A stretch of DNA of 33,103 nucleotides from Palsa-948 sp964481195 (GCA_964481195.1 CAYZTB010000035.1:1-33103), one strand, 5' to 3'. Numbered from the stretch's first letter, positions 1 to 9,448 are shown. Made by a program: numbers and translations. Notes: a model not told the origin generated them from the sequence alone.

Positions 1-362
1 CATTTAAACTTGCATCTTTTTGTTAAATCTACGGCTTACTTTAATAAGTCGTCTTCATATAATTGCTGGCAGAGTAAATGTAAAATAGTTTGTATAACGG
101 AGGGATATTTGTGGAAAATAATTGAATCCGGCTTTCTTACCAATTTTTACTTAAGAAGCTATTAAAACAGCCTCTGGTCTCGATAGCCACTGGGATCAGG
201 GGAAAGTAAGTTTTTGGAAGTTTAAGAAAACATATGCGAAAACCGAAGAAGGTACCCATGTAAAAATTTCATTTAAAAGCTTTTTTTAAGCCTGTTACCA
301 TTTTTCTTAACTTCGTTCTATTGCATATCTATTTCAATTACTTTAAAAATTGGCGGCACAAA
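1..362. other. Leading intergenic stretch, no gene recognised
   Basis: No complete gene could be supported here. One plus-strand frame stays open from about 155 to a TAA at 287-289 and reads like protein, but it has no start codon and a stop at 152-154, so it may be a decayed gene end or chance. A TAACTTCG at 308-315 loosely resembles the Bacteroidota -7 element (TAnnTTTG) and could serve the glycosyltransferase gene downstream. There is no convincing -33 partner. Confidence 0.4.
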
Positions 363-1964
363 ATGAATTATTACTTTTGGAAGAATAGCCGGGTTCAAAC
401 AATAGTTTTTTTTGCGATATTCATTTTGCTTTGCTTGCTTTACCAGTATCCTACCATCCTTTTTCTCAGGCCCGAAAGCATTCATCAATGGAGGCAGGCG
501 GTATGCTTATCCATTGAACTCAATTATTATCAGCATGGTATGCATTTTTTTATGCCGGAGGTTCATCATTTGATAAGCGATGGCGGAAAATCGGGGCAAT
601 CCGCTGCAGAGTTCCCCATTATTTACTATTTCAATGCCTTCTTATGGAAAATTTTTGGGGTAAAGGAATTCATTCCTCGTCTTGTAAATATTCTTATCTG
701 CCTGCTGGGCTCCTTTTATTTGTTCAAGCTTCTTGGAAAAATATTGTCTCCCACATGGGCGATCATGATCCCGCTTTTGGTATTTACTTCTCCTGTTATT
801 GCATTTTACGCAAATAATTTTTTGATTGATATTCCTGTGTTATTTATTTGTTTTATCACTGTGTATTATTTTTTCAGATATTATGAGGACGGGAAAACAA
901 AAGACATTTGCATTTTCATGTTGTTTTCTCTTCTAGTTATGGTTTTAAAAGTAACTGGCGGAATATTTTTCTTTGCCACTATATGCCTTTTACTTTTTGA
1001 AAGGCTTAAAATAATCAACTTTAATAAAAAAATATTTAAAAGCCCCTTACGGGATTCTGTACTTTTTGTTTCCGTGCTTCTCTGTACCGGTGCGTGGTAT
1101 TTCTACGCGCATTATTTAAATTCCATTCATGGAGGCCTGTATTCCGTTCAGGAGATTTCGCCTATTTGGAGCATGGATGTAGCAGAAATCAGAGAATTAT
1201 TAAGAAGATTTTTTGAAATGACATATTGCCAGTTTTTCAGCCCTGTTACAACTTTTATTTTGTTTTTCATTTTTATAGGAGCCCTTGCTGTATATAAGCA
1301 AATAGACAAAATATATATAGTAATTACACTTCTTCTTGTCATTGGTTCAATTGCATATTTTCTTTTATGGTTTAAAGTATGGGACGATCACGATTATTAT
1401 ATGTTCCCGTTTTTTCTTCCTTTGGTGTTTGTATTGATCGCATTTGGAGATTATTTGAAAAAAAATCAGTCAGGCATTTTTGATTCACTGAAAGTTAAAA
1501 TAATGTTCAGTGTTTTCCTTTTATGGAATGTATGGTACTGTTCCAATAACATTCGCATGAAATATGGGATCAAAACAACCGAAATTCCTTTTATGGCTAC
1601 AAAAACAGAAATAGAGCTGCGAAAATGGTTTAGTTGGAATTATGGAAATACGATGAAGGCATATGAAACAATTGAACCATACAATCGGAAACTGGGGATA
1701 ATGCTGGACGATGCTGTTATTGCTGTTCCTGACCCAAGCGTATGTATTACGCTTTACCTGATGAATCAAAAAGGTTGGAATGATTATGGGGGTCATATTT
1801 ATAATCAAGATGACATAAAAAATAAAATCAGCGTTGGCGCAAAATATTTATTTATAGGAGATTCAACACTGATTGTTAATCCCGTTTTGAATCCTTATAC
1901 AAAATACAAAATCGGGCAATACAAGAATATTTCAGTTTTTGATCTCAGGCAATATCGTGAATAG
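363..1964 (+). CDS. GT-C fold membrane glycosyltransferase (ArnT/PMT-like, GT39-type)
   Basis: This is a polytopic inner-membrane protein of about 533 residues. It probably transfers a sugar from a polyprenyl-phosphate donor on the periplasmic face. The first hydrophobic segment is followed by a loop with the IHQWRQ signature and then EFPIIYY and IPRLVN, an arrangement usual in bacterial GT-C enzymes of the PMT_2/ArnT group. About ten further hydrophobic segments follow, with a short soluble C-terminal region. I chose the ATG at 363; a TTG at 321 would add 14 residues but is a rare start. The GTG-started hydrolase gene begins 36 bases after the stop on the same strand, so the two may be co-transcribed. 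Acceptor and sugar cannot be read from the sequence. Confidence 0.75.
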   Translation: MNYYFWKNSRVQTIVFFAIFILLCLLYQYPTILFLRPESIHQWRQAVCLSIELNYYQHGMHFFMPEVHHLISDGGKSGQSAAEFPIIYYFNAFLWKIFGVKEFIPRLVNILICLLGSFYLFKLLGKILSPTWAIMIPLLVFTSPVIAFYANNFLIDIPVLFICFITVYYFFRYYEDGKTKDICIFMLFSLLVMVLKVTGGIFFFATICLLLFERLKIINFNKKIFKSPLRDSVLFVSVLLCTGAWYFYAHYLNSIHGGLYSVQEISPIWSMDVAEIRELLRRFFEMTYCQFFSPVTTFILFFIFIGALAVYKQIDKIYIVITLLLVIGSIAYFLLWFKVWDDHDYYMFPFFLPLVFVLIAFGDYLKKNQSGIFDSLKVKIMFSVFLLWNVWYCSNNIRMKYGIKTTEIPFMATKTEIELRKWFSWNYGNTMKAYETIEPYNRKLGIMLDDAVIAVPDPSVCITLYLMNQKGWNDYGGHIYNQDDIKNKISVGAKYLFIGDSTLIVNPVLNPYTKYKIGQYKNISVFDLRQYRE

Positions 1965-2000
1965 GCTGTAAATTAAATTTTAAAAATTCTATCATTTTGT

Positions 2001-3476
2001 GTGAAAAAATATATTCTCCTTTTTAGTTTAGTTTCTTTTGTCGCTGTTATTTATTTGTCATATCCTTTTGGATCGGAAGAAGGGTATGTGTCTATTAAGG
2101 AAAATAAATTTCATTTGAATGGAAAAATGTTTTATCCAATTGCAATAAACTATATCACCTCTACGCAAGTAGACAAAAATAACTTATGGATATCCCCCTA
2201 TTGGGGATATACCCCCGATTCCAAACCTCCATGCACTACCAAAGATTCATCATTACTACAACTAAAAGCAGATATGGAATTGATAAAGGAAATGGGGTTT
2301 AACACTGTCCGGATCGTTGGAGCAGGAGAAGAAAGTATAAACGAAAAAACAGGGGCATTATCGGTTTATGCGAAAATGGGAAATAAGAAAGATACCTCCA
2401 TCTCGCTTTCAAGCGATGAGAGTTATGAGAAATATTTAAACGCTCTCGATGTTTTATTTGATGCTGCGAATCATGCCGGGCTGAAAGTTATTTTTTTAAT
2501 CAAACTTGCTCCTGGTTTAGAAGCCACCGAAAATCATTTGCGGAGAGTAGTAGCCCGATTTAAGGACGACACCTGCATAATGGCCTACGACTTTTTTAAT
2601 GAGCCATTATATTTTGACCTATTGGAAAGAAATAAAATGGACGTTTTCCCAATTGTAAGAAGATGGAGTAAAATTATCAAACTGTATGCACCTCATCAGT
2701 TATCCACCATCGGGCTATCGAGCATCCGAGAGATTTTTGAATGGGATCCAAATATGCTTCATGTGGATTTTATTTCATTTCATCCCTATGAAGTTGAGCC
2801 TGAGCAAGTAAGAAATGAACTATATTGGTATGGACACTATCTCAAAAAACCATGGATCATAGGGGAAACAGGGATTCCGGCTGACAATGATTCTATCAGT
2901 TATGAAGATCAGAAAAAATGGGCGCATAAAACATTAAAGCAAGCCTATGATTGCGGTGCAAGCGGGTACTCCTGGTGGCAGTACAAAGATGTTGAATGGC
3001 ATCAATATCATGCAAACTATTTGGGCGTTGTTACCCGAAAGGGAGAAACAAAATCTGCTAAAACGAATATGATTGTGCAAGGCACTCCCAAACCAGTTGC
3101 TAAAGAGTTTAAATTATTTGATCCGAATGGTAAAAAAGATAGTTGCCTGTGCTTGTCAAATTATTATAATTATTCTCAACACAAATCGTTTAGAATTATT
3201 GGTTATTTAAAGGATATGAATAATATTCCTATACAAGGTGGGATTTTTCTTGCCTGGAATCAATCGTGGTCTCATTCGTATCATACGATTATAAAGGAAG
3301 ATGGTAGTTTTGAATTATTGAGTGATTTTCCATTTTATCACTGGATAGCCTCAGCAACTTTGTATTCCATGACGCGTGGGGAGATTTTGCCGGAAACAGC
3401 AAAAAAGTATAATGATAGCATTCCTACAATAAATATTGGAACTCTTAAATTGGAAAAGTTGGCTATTGAGGATTAG
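2001..3476 (+). CDS. Exported GH5-like (cellulase-superfamily) TIM-barrel glycoside hydrolase
   Basis: The 491-residue product begins at a GTG codon and has an N-terminal signal peptide or anchor (a Lys-Lys pair, then a hydrophobic stretch to about residue 22). Residues 35-340 look like a retaining clan-A TIM barrel. FNEP at 199-202 gives the likely acid/base Glu201, and IIGETG at 286-291 gives the likely nucleophile Glu289. FISFHPYE at 258-264 and SWWQYKD near 325 fit the later strands. Residues about 390-485 form a beta-rich tail like a carboxypeptidase-regulatory or Ig-like module. It follows a membrane glycosyltransferase and faces another across a 19-base convergent gap, which suggests glycan assembly or remodelling. 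The substrate (mannan, glucan or other) is not determinable. Confidence 0.75.
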   Translation: MKKYILLFSLVSFVAVIYLSYPFGSEEGYVSIKENKFHLNGKMFYPIAINYITSTQVDKNNLWISPYWGYTPDSKPPCTTKDSSLLQLKADMELIKEMGFNTVRIVGAGEESINEKTGALSVYAKMGNKKDTSISLSSDESYEKYLNALDVLFDAANHAGLKVIFLIKLAPGLEATENHLRRVVARFKDDTCIMAYDFFNEPLYFDLLERNKMDVFPIVRRWSKIIKLYAPHQLSTIGLSSIREIFEWDPNMLHVDFISFHPYEVEPEQVRNELYWYGHYLKKPWIIGETGIPADNDSISYEDQKKWAHKTLKQAYDCGASGYSWWQYKDVEWHQYHANYLGVVTRKGETKSAKTNMIVQGTPKPVAKEFKLFDPNGKKDSCLCLSNYYNYSQHKSFRIIGYLKDMNNIPIQGGIFLAWNQSWSHSYHTIIKEDGSFELLSDFPFYHWIASATLYSMTRGEILPETAKKYNDSIPTINIGTLKLEKLAIED

Positions 3477-3495
3477 TTGGAGGCTATAATCTTCA

Positions 3496-5346
3496 TTAAT
3501 TTTCCAAAATAACCATCTCAAATTTCTCCTGCTCCCCTACTCTGTCACTTTTAGCAAAAATCTTCATCGATTTTTCATCAACCGTCAGGTATTTCCCATT
3601 TGCTGCTTTTAAGGCAACCTGGTTATTGTCAAGTTCTTCGATCAAAAAAGTTCCAAGCTTGCTAATATTATCCTGCGTGGCGGATAGTTCATTGTGCTGG
3701 TCTTTTTCAACTGTAAAGAATTTGTTCCTGTGGGAAACAATGGCACATTCTTTATTCTCAAAAATAACAAGCGTAAAGGTTTCCCAGCCCTGAGCGCTGT
3801 CTCGGTTTGCGATGATAATGTCTTTAGCAGCCTCATCTGCGCAAAGAAATCTTCCGTTCACGGTCTTGAGTTGTATGTTTTTTCTGCCTACCTCTTTTTT
3901 ATCTGTAGCAATATTCAGGGGGGCTCTTCTTTGCGCCTCCTTATTATCAGTCGGTCTTGTTTCACAATCATGGCCCTTCACGGCTTCGGCATAACTTGGC
4001 CAGTGCACCATGTTGTCAAATCCTTGAATCCTGCCCATCTTTCCAAATTGCTTAAAATAAAGTTCCTTATTCATCCCGTCATGGTGCAGCGCATGAAACT
4101 CAAACTGGTAGGTCTGGAAAATATTCAGCCAAATGAAAAAAACAGCAACGAAACAAAACAACCACCCCCTCCATCTCCCCCAAAAGGGGAGGGTTGCAGG
4201 ACGTGTTGATGACTGCACTTTTTGTATAATAGCAGCAAGAGGAATTGACAACAAAGCATAGCTTTCTATTAAGCTGCGTTGCCCGAGCGTGCCGCCATAC
4301 CACCAGCACCACCAAGAAAAAATGATGTAGATGTTGCATAGCATAAACACAATAATTGCTGCTTTGAATTTTTTCAGTTCGTCTTTTAAAAAAAATATTC
4401 CTATTAATGCAAAAGCCATTAGAGGGGTATACACTAGCCACCCTTTGCGCCAACTAAACAGGCCTTCTAAAATTCTAGGATGTGAAAAGAAAAATCCTTC
4501 TTCTCCGTAGGAATAGGAAATATATCCTCCTGTTACATGCTTCCAATAAAGTAGCTGAGGGATAAGCATGAGAAAAGAAAAAATGGTAATTAAAATAAGT
4601 GAGGGCCACTGTTTTAAAAAAAATGAAATTCTGTTTTTCAATTCCTGCAAATTGCTTGTGCCATACAGCATAAAAAATATTCCGATAACACTATTTGTTG
4701 GACGAATTAAAGTGATCCAACCAAAAAGAATGCCTAGCAATATGGCAAGTTTCCAATTTGGTTTTTCGTACCACTTAATGGTGTAAAAAATAAAAGCAGC
4801 AAACAAACAGAAACTATAAATATGACTCATGGGAGCCGATTGTGAGGCATAACACAGTATGTTGGTGCCAAGCCCAAGTAGTAAAATCGTAATTCCAATT
4901 ACTGCATCCGAAAAATTTAAACGCAACAATATTTTTCGCACAAAATCAAGTCCAATGATGAGATAAAAAATGGTGCTGAGAAGGAGCAGTAATTTATAGG
5001 GCTCCGAAAATCCATCTTCGGCATAATTGGTAACACTGGCATAAGCGTGTGCCACAAAAAAGAAAGGCGCATAAAAGTAGGATGTGCCCATGGTCATTTT
5101 AATAACCTTGCGACCATCATCGGTATACACAGGCCAAAATAAATGCCTATGATCTCCTATGCGGTAGTCGCTCTTTTCAAATTTTATATCATCAAAAATA
5201 AAATAGGCAGGCAGGTATTCGTAGTAAGAATGTACATCCCATTCGATTACTCGCTCTTCTTCTTCCCAAAGTTTTAAACTGAAGTCAACTAGCAGGCAAG
5301 CAGCGGCAACTATAAAAATAGCAAGTGACGAAAATGAAACTTTCAT
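3496..5346 (-). CDS. Polytopic GT-C-like membrane protein with C-terminal fascin-like beta-trefoil
   Basis: The 616-residue product has an N-terminal membrane segment, then an acidic loop with WDVHSYYEYLPAY (about 36-48), and about ten membrane segments to residue 412. Signatures such as MSHIYSF (173-179) and LIRPTN (213-218) recur in Bacteroidota GT-C-like proteins of unknown acceptor. Residues about 488-616 are soluble and contain three similar units: IQLKTVNGRFLCAD with WETFTL, then a divergent middle unit, then VALKAANGKYLTVD with EKFEMVIL. This is the three-lobed pattern of a fascin-like beta-trefoil. Residues about 381-394 are encoded by a palindromic repeat shared with the DUF5686-type gene. 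It starts 21 bases after the ABC ATPase stop on the same strand, so it may be the second gene of that transcript. Confidence 0.65.
   Translation of the reverse strand: MKVSFSSLAIFIVAAACLLVDFSLKLWEEEERVIEWDVHSYYEYLPAYFIFDDIKFEKSDYRIGDHRHLFWPVYTDDGRKVIKMTMGTSYFYAPFFFVAHAYASVTNYAEDGFSEPYKLLLLLSTIFYLIIGLDFVRKILLRLNFSDAVIGITILLLGLGTNILCYASQSAPMSHIYSFCLFAAFIFYTIKWYEKPNWKLAILLGILFGWITLIRPTNSVIGIFFMLYGTSNLQELKNRISFFLKQWPSLILITIFSFLMLIPQLLYWKHVTGGYISYSYGEEGFFFSHPRILEGLFSWRKGWLVYTPLMAFALIGIFFLKDELKKFKAAIIVFMLCNIYIIFSWWCWWYGGTLGQRSLIESYALLSIPLAAIIQKVQSSTRPATLPFWGRWRGWLFCFVAVFFIWLNIFQTYQFEFHALHHDGMNKELYFKQFGKMGRIQGFDNMVHWPSYAEAVKGHDCETRPTDNKEAQRRAPLNIATDKKEVGRKNIQLKTVNGRFLCADEAAKDIIIANRDSAQGWETFTLVIFENKECAIVSHRNKFFTVEKDQHNELSATQDNISKLGTFLIEELDNNQVALKAANGKYLTVDEKSMKIFAKSDRVGEQEKFEMVILEN
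4161..4195. repeat. Small palindromic repeat embedded in a coding region (copy A)
   Basis: CTCCCC (4175-4180) and GGGGAG (4186-4191) form a hairpin, preceded by ACCACCCCCTCC. The whole block aligns with 17641-17675 in another gene, differing mainly by G/A transitions and a short gap. It encodes part of the segment at residues 381-394 of the GT-C/fascin protein and keeps that gene in frame. Confidence 0.65.
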
Positions 5347-5367
5347 TTGCTGTATGGGTAATTTGCA

Positions 5368-7176
5368 TTAAAGATTTTGAACTTCGGCACCTTCTTTTGC
5401 TTCGATACGGGCTTTGATGGAATCTAGTTCTCCTTTTGGAATTGCACTAATTAATTTACGGGTGTACTCCGTTTGTGGGTTATTGTAAACCGAATCTGCC
5501 TCGCCCATCTCCACTACTTTTCCTCCTTGCATAACCACCATGCGGTCGCTCATAAATTTTACAACCGAGAGATCATGCGAAATAAATATATACGTGAAAT
5601 TAAATTCTTTTTGCAACTGCCTTAATAAGTTTAACACCTGTGCCTGTATGGATACATCCAACGCAGAAACCGATTCATCGCAAATAATAAAATCAGGGCT
5701 TAATGCTAGCGCACGTGCAATACAAATACGTTGCCGTTGTCCGCCCGAAAATTCATGGGGGTATCTGTAAAAATGCCCTTCGGCCATGTTTACTTTATGC
5801 AGCAACTCTATTGCCTTTTCTTTTCGTTGCTTATCGTTTTCATATATCTTATGCACACGCATGGGCTCCATCAACGATTCGCCCACCGTAATTCTCGGAT
5901 TGAGCGATGAATAAGGATCCTGAAAAATGATTTGCATATTTTTCCGAAGCGGTCTCATTTCCGAATAAGAGAGCGCGCGAATATTTTTTCCTTTATACCA
6001 AATCTCTCCTCCGGTAGGTTCTATCAAGCGCAAAATAGTTCTACCCAACGTAGTTTTACCGCAACCCGATTCTCCTACTAGTCCTAATGTTTCTCCGGGA
6101 TAAACATCAAACGTGATATCATCTACTGCTTTTATGTATTGCTTAGTACCGCCAAATAATCCGTTGCGGACAGGAAAATGAGTTTTAAGATTTTTAATGC
6201 TAAGAATTGGTTCTGCGCTATATAATTCTTTATGTCTCGCTTCGCGATCACGATTAGAAACAATAAGCTTTGAAGTTATCTGTTCAATAGTATGCGGACT
6301 TTGCGTGAGCGATCCATCTTCGCGGGTAATCATAAAATCAGAAATGGTAGGCAGCCAATGAAATCGTTTTGCAAGCGGTGGTCGGCAAGCCAGCAAGCCT
6401 TTGGTGTACGGATGTTGTGGGTTTGCAAATATTTTCCAAGCGCTTCCCTCTTCAACAATTTTCCCTTTATACATCACAATTACTCGATCGGCAAGCTCTG
6501 CTATTACTCCTAAGTCGTGCGTAATAAAAATGATGGACATCCCTCTTTCCTTCTGCAGTTTTTGAAGCAGCTTCAAAATAGTATCCTGTACCGTAACATC
6601 TAATGCTGTGGTTGGTTCGTCAGCTACTAGAATTGACGGGTTACAGGAAATAGCCATCGCAATCATTACCCGTTGTCGTTGTCCGCCCGAAAGCTGATGA
6701 GGATACGTATCATACATCACCTCGGGACGAGGAAGTTGCACTTCTTTAAAAAGTTCTATTGTTTTTAGTTTTGCAGACTTTGGAGTACATTTTTGATGTA
6801 GCAAAATTGCTTCGGCCACTTGCTCTCCGCAGGAGTAAACCGGATTTAGCGAGGTCATGGGCTCCTGAAAAATCATGGCAATATCATTGCCACGGAAAAG
6901 ACGAATATCCTCTTCGCTTAATTTCAGTAAGTCAACGGGGCCAAATTTTTCGCTGTGATAAATTAACTCTCCTCCTGCAATTCTGCCCGGAGGGCTTTTT
7001 ATTAATCGCATGATAGAAAGAGAAGTAACCGATTTCCCTGTGCCAGACTCTCCAACAATACCCAGCGTTTCTCCCTTGTGTAGGATAAAACTAATTCCGT
7101 TAACCGCACGCACGGTTTCTTCATCGGTACGAAATTCGGTTACAAGATTTTTTACTTCGAGAAGACGTGGACCCAT
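5368..7176 (-). CDS. Fused dual-domain ABC ATPase for peptide/nickel-type import (OppD-OppF like)
   Basis: This 602-residue cytoplasmic ATPase has two complete nucleotide-binding halves. Half one has Walker A GESGTGKS (42-49), signature LSGGQRQR (162-169), Walker B ILVADEP (182-188) and His220. It ends in the NPQHPYTKGLL segment (252-262) typical of oligopeptide/dipeptide ATPases. Half two has GESGCGKT (368-375), FSGGQRQR (476-483) and FIICDES (496-502). The length and order match the DppD-DppF or YejF/GsiA-type fusions that energise peptide uptake through two inner-membrane permeases. No permease or binding protein lies nearby, so its partners must be elsewhere. It is divergent from atpG across 234 bases. 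The peptide class is an inference from family. Confidence 0.9.
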   Translation of the reverse strand: MGPRLLEVKNLVTEFRTDEETVRAVNGISFILHKGETLGIVGESGTGKSVTSLSIMRLIKSPPGRIAGGELIYHSEKFGPVDLLKLSEEDIRLFRGNDIAMIFQEPMTSLNPVYSCGEQVAEAILLHQKCTPKSAKLKTIELFKEVQLPRPEVMYDTYPHQLSGGQRQRVMIAMAISCNPSILVADEPTTALDVTVQDTILKLLQKLQKERGMSIIFITHDLGVIAELADRVIVMYKGKIVEEGSAWKIFANPQHPYTKGLLACRPPLAKRFHWLPTISDFMITREDGSLTQSPHTIEQITSKLIVSNRDREARHKELYSAEPILSIKNLKTHFPVRNGLFGGTKQYIKAVDDITFDVYPGETLGLVGESGCGKTTLGRTILRLIEPTGGEIWYKGKNIRALSYSEMRPLRKNMQIIFQDPYSSLNPRITVGESLMEPMRVHKIYENDKQRKEKAIELLHKVNMAEGHFYRYPHEFSGGQRQRICIARALALSPDFIICDESVSALDVSIQAQVLNLLRQLQKEFNFTYIFISHDLSVVKFMSDRMVVMQGGKVVEMGEADSVYNNPQTEYTRKLISAIPKGELDSIKARIEAKEGAEVQNL

Positions 7177-7410
7177 ATATCTTTATCGGTAATCAAGCGC
7201 CATTGGCCTGAGCTTTTGAATTGATGTTAAAAATACAATTTTTAGGCTTACTGAGGAAGGGAGGAAAGCAAAAATTGTGCGCTATCTATTGTACAAAAAC
7301 AGTATGATTACAAGCTAAAAACAGAGTAAAATCTTATACACGGGCCTTTTAATTTGCATTTCTTATTATCTTCGCGCAACAAAAAAGTACTTAGAAAAAA
7401 TATATAGCAT

Positions 7411-8298
7411 ATGCCTAACTTAAAAGAAGTCCGCAACAGAATCACATCCACCATCTCTACCCAGCAAATTACCAGCGCCATGAAAATGGTGAGTGCTGCT
7501 AAATTACGCAGAGCGCAGGATGCGGTTATTCAAATGCGACCATATGCAGGTAAACTAAAGGAGATTTTGAGCAATATTGCTTCTTCGGAAGATGCTGCTG
7601 CTGGTGGAGACTTTGCAAAAGAAAGAGCTGTAAAAAATGTGTTGCTAGTTGTTATTACTTCAAATCGTGGCTTGTGCGGAGCGTTTAATTCTAACGTGAT
7701 TAAGCTGGCTTCTAAAACTGCGAGAGAAAAATATGCCGATCAAAAAAAGGCGGGCAACGTACAGATTTTAGCTATCGGAAAAAAGGCTGCCGACTTTTTC
7801 AAAAAAGCAAACTATACCCTCTTTGACAATAAAAGTGAGTTGTTTGACGGGCTGAACTACGAAAAAGTTTCGCCTGTTGCAGAGGCGATTATGAAAGAAT
7901 ATTCGGCCGGAAAATTTGATGCGGTAGAATTATTTTACAATCAATTTAAAAATGCTGCTTCTCAGGATTTAATAAATGAAGTGTACTTGCCTGTTGCAAA
8001 ACCAAAGGAAGAGAAAGGCGCTACCAAAAAAGTATCGCTGGATTATATCTACGAACCCGGAAAAGAAGAAATAGTAAAAGACCTCATCCCTAGAGCGCTT
8101 AAAATACAACTCTACAAAGCATTGTTAGACTCGTATGCTGCAGAGCATGGCGCAAGAATGACCTCCATGCATAAGGCTACCGATAACGCTAACGAAATTT
8201 TGCGCGATCTACGCTTAACATATAACAAAGCACGTCAGGCTACAATTACCAAAGAAATTCTAGAGATTGTGGGTGGTGCGGAAGCGTTGAAGAACTAA
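7411..8298 (+). CDS. atpG: F1Fo ATP synthase gamma subunit
   Basis: The gamma subunit is the central rotor stalk inside the F1 alpha3-beta3 ring. The 295-residue length is normal. The N-terminus contains the conserved helix LKEVRNRITSTISTQQIT and AMKMVSAAKLRRAQ. SNRGLCGAFN (around 84-93) is the family signature, and the C-terminal helix contains ARMTSMHKATDNANEIL and IVGGAEAL. The alpha and delta genes that normally precede it in Bacteroidota are not upstream; a divergent ABC ATPase gene is, so atpG stands alone here. TATCTTCG at 7367-7374 resembles a Bacteroidota -7 box with a leader of about 35 bases, but no clear -33 box is visible. Confidence 0.97.
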   Translation: MPNLKEVRNRITSTISTQQITSAMKMVSAAKLRRAQDAVIQMRPYAGKLKEILSNIASSEDAAAGGDFAKERAVKNVLLVVITSNRGLCGAFNSNVIKLASKTAREKYADQKKAGNVQILAIGKKAADFFKKANYTLFDNKSELFDGLNYEKVSPVAEAIMKEYSAGKFDAVELFYNQFKNAASQDLINEVYLPVAKPKEEKGATKKVSLDYIYEPGKEEIVKDLIPRALKIQLYKALLDSYAAEHGARMTSMHKATDNANEILRDLRLTYNKARQATITKEILEIVGGAEALKN

Positions 8299-8312
8299 GT
8301 AAAATGTAATAT

Positions 8313-8347
8313 AGGGGAAGGCAAAAGGTTTTTCCATCTCCCCTTTT
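8313..8347. terminator. Hairpin between convergent atpG and the TonB-C-like gene
   Basis: AGGGGA (8313-8318) pairs with TCCCCT (8339-8344). Inside it GG/CC and AAAA/TTTT add further pairing, and TTT follows. Its position between two convergent stop codons suits a shared terminator. The T tract is short, so strength is uncertain. Confidence 0.45.
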
Positions 8348-8368
8348 CCATCTGCCTTCTTACTTGAT

Positions 8369-8761
8369 TTAATGCGCTTTCACCGGGAAGTCCATCATCA
8401 TATTCATTTTTACTTTCATGCCCATTTGTGTGGATGGTGCAAACTTTAATTTCTCAACTACGTTTTTTACGTCCTCCCCAACACCAAATCCTGGGTCGCT
8501 GATGATGGCGATATTCTTCACCGTACTATCGGGCATTACATCGAAGCTTAGTGTTACATTTCCTTCTATATAATTCTTTTTAGCTTCTTCAGAATATTTT
8601 GTGTTGTACATTATATATGTAAAAAGCGCTTGGTCGCCTTTAGGGTAAAATGCGTCTTGGGTTGTTACTTCCATATTTTGCTTATCAGAAGTTTGAGCCG
8701 AAAGTTTTTGCAAGCTAACAATCGCTATTAGTGCATAACAAATAAGTGAAGTTTTTTTCAT
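8369..8761 (-). CDS. Small exported protein with a TonB C-terminal-like domain
   Basis: The 130-residue product has a clear signal peptide (Met-Lys-Lys, hydrophobic core, likely cleavage after SAQ near residue 23). The remainder resembles the TonB C-terminal domain (PF03544-like): EAKKNYIEGNVTLSFDV, then DSTVKNIAIISDPGFGVGEDV, then LKFAPSTQMGMKVKM. There is no TonB membrane anchor or proline-rich linker, so it probably does not transduce energy by itself. Such stand-alone periplasmic domains are common in Bacteroidota and their role is largely unknown. It is ten bases downstream of purN on the same strand and probably shares its transcript, though the metabolic link is not obvious. Confidence 0.7.
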   Translation of the reverse strand: MKKTSLICYALIAIVSLQKLSAQTSDKQNMEVTTQDAFYPKGDQALFTYIMYNTKYSEEAKKNYIEGNVTLSFDVMPDSTVKNIAIISDPGFGVGEDVKNVVEKLKFAPSTQMGMKVKMNMMMDFPVKAH

Positions 8762-8770
8762 GGTGTTTGT

Positions 8771-9352
8771 TTAGATCCCCTTTAGTGAGGAGGAGGTTAT
8801 TACGTTCTCAATAGTTTTTGGATACCATTCATATTCCATCTGATGGATTTTTTCCGCTAATGATTCTGCCGTGTCGTTAAATTCTACTTTACATTTTTTC
8901 TGAAGAATAATTTTGCCTTCATCGTAATGTTCATTCAAAAAATGAATAGTAATCCCACTTTCTTTTTCTCCAGCTTCTATGACGGCCCTATGAACATGAA
9001 GCCCGTACATTCCTTTGCCTCCAAACTTTGGCAATAGTGCCGGATGAATATTAATTATTTTATTTGGGAAGGCATGAAGAATATAATCAGGAATCTTCCA
9101 CAAAAATCCTGCACAAACAATAAGGTCAATCTTTAGGGCTGAAATTTTATTCAATAAAATATCTTCGCTTTGAAATGAGGTTTTATCTATTAATAAGCAA
9201 GGTATGCCATTCTTTTCCGCTCGCTTAATAACATTAGCTTTAGGGTTATTACAGACAATAAGAGCAATATTAACAGTACTTTCTCTAAAATAATCAATAA
9301 GATGTTGGGTATTAGTCCCATCTCCAGAGGCAAAAACGGCTATTTGTTTCAT
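8771..9352 (-). CDS. purN: Phosphoribosylglycinamide formyltransferase (GART)
   Basis: This enzyme transfers a formyl group from 10-formyltetrahydrofolate to GAR, the third step of purine synthesis. The 193-residue length fits PurN. FASGDGTNTQ (7-16) is the phosphate-binding loop. NIHPALLP (101-108) carries catalytic Asn101 and His103, and YDEGKIILQ (143-151) carries the Asp144 equivalent; all three match the known catalytic triad. It is divergently arranged with acpP across about 140 bases. A small TonB-C-like gene follows. Confidence 0.93.
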   Translation of the reverse strand: MKQIAVFASGDGTNTQHLIDYFRESTVNIALIVCNNPKANVIKRAEKNGIPCLLIDKTSFQSEDILLNKISALKIDLIVCAGFLWKIPDYILHAFPNKIINIHPALLPKFGGKGMYGLHVHRAVIEAGEKESGITIHFLNEHYDEGKIILQKKCKVEFNDTAESLAEKIHQMEYEWYPKTIENVITSSSLKGI

Positions 9353-9418
9353 AAATTATTACTAATATAACATAATACAAAGCCCAAAATTAGAAGAAAA
9401 AGGTGTTACAACTTTTTT

Positions 9419-9448
9419 TTTGCTGTTATAACGGAACGTATATCTTTG
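9419..9448 (+). promoter_or_regulatory. Bacteroidota-type promoter for acpP
   Basis: TTTG at 9419-9422 and TATCTTTG at 9441-9448 match the -33 (TTTG) and -7 (TAnnTTTG) elements of the Bacteroidota primary sigma factor, with an 18-base spacer. The acpP start codon is 43 bases downstream. This is the best promoter match seen in the window. Confidence 0.6.

Noticed and set aside
152..289. Protein-like open frame in the leader region
   Set aside because: It has a stop at its 5' side and no start codon; too short to assign.
3694..4209. Long plus-strand frame inside the GT-C/fascin gene
   Set aside because: Antisense shadow of a gene with clear membrane and trefoil pattern; it has no recognisable domain.
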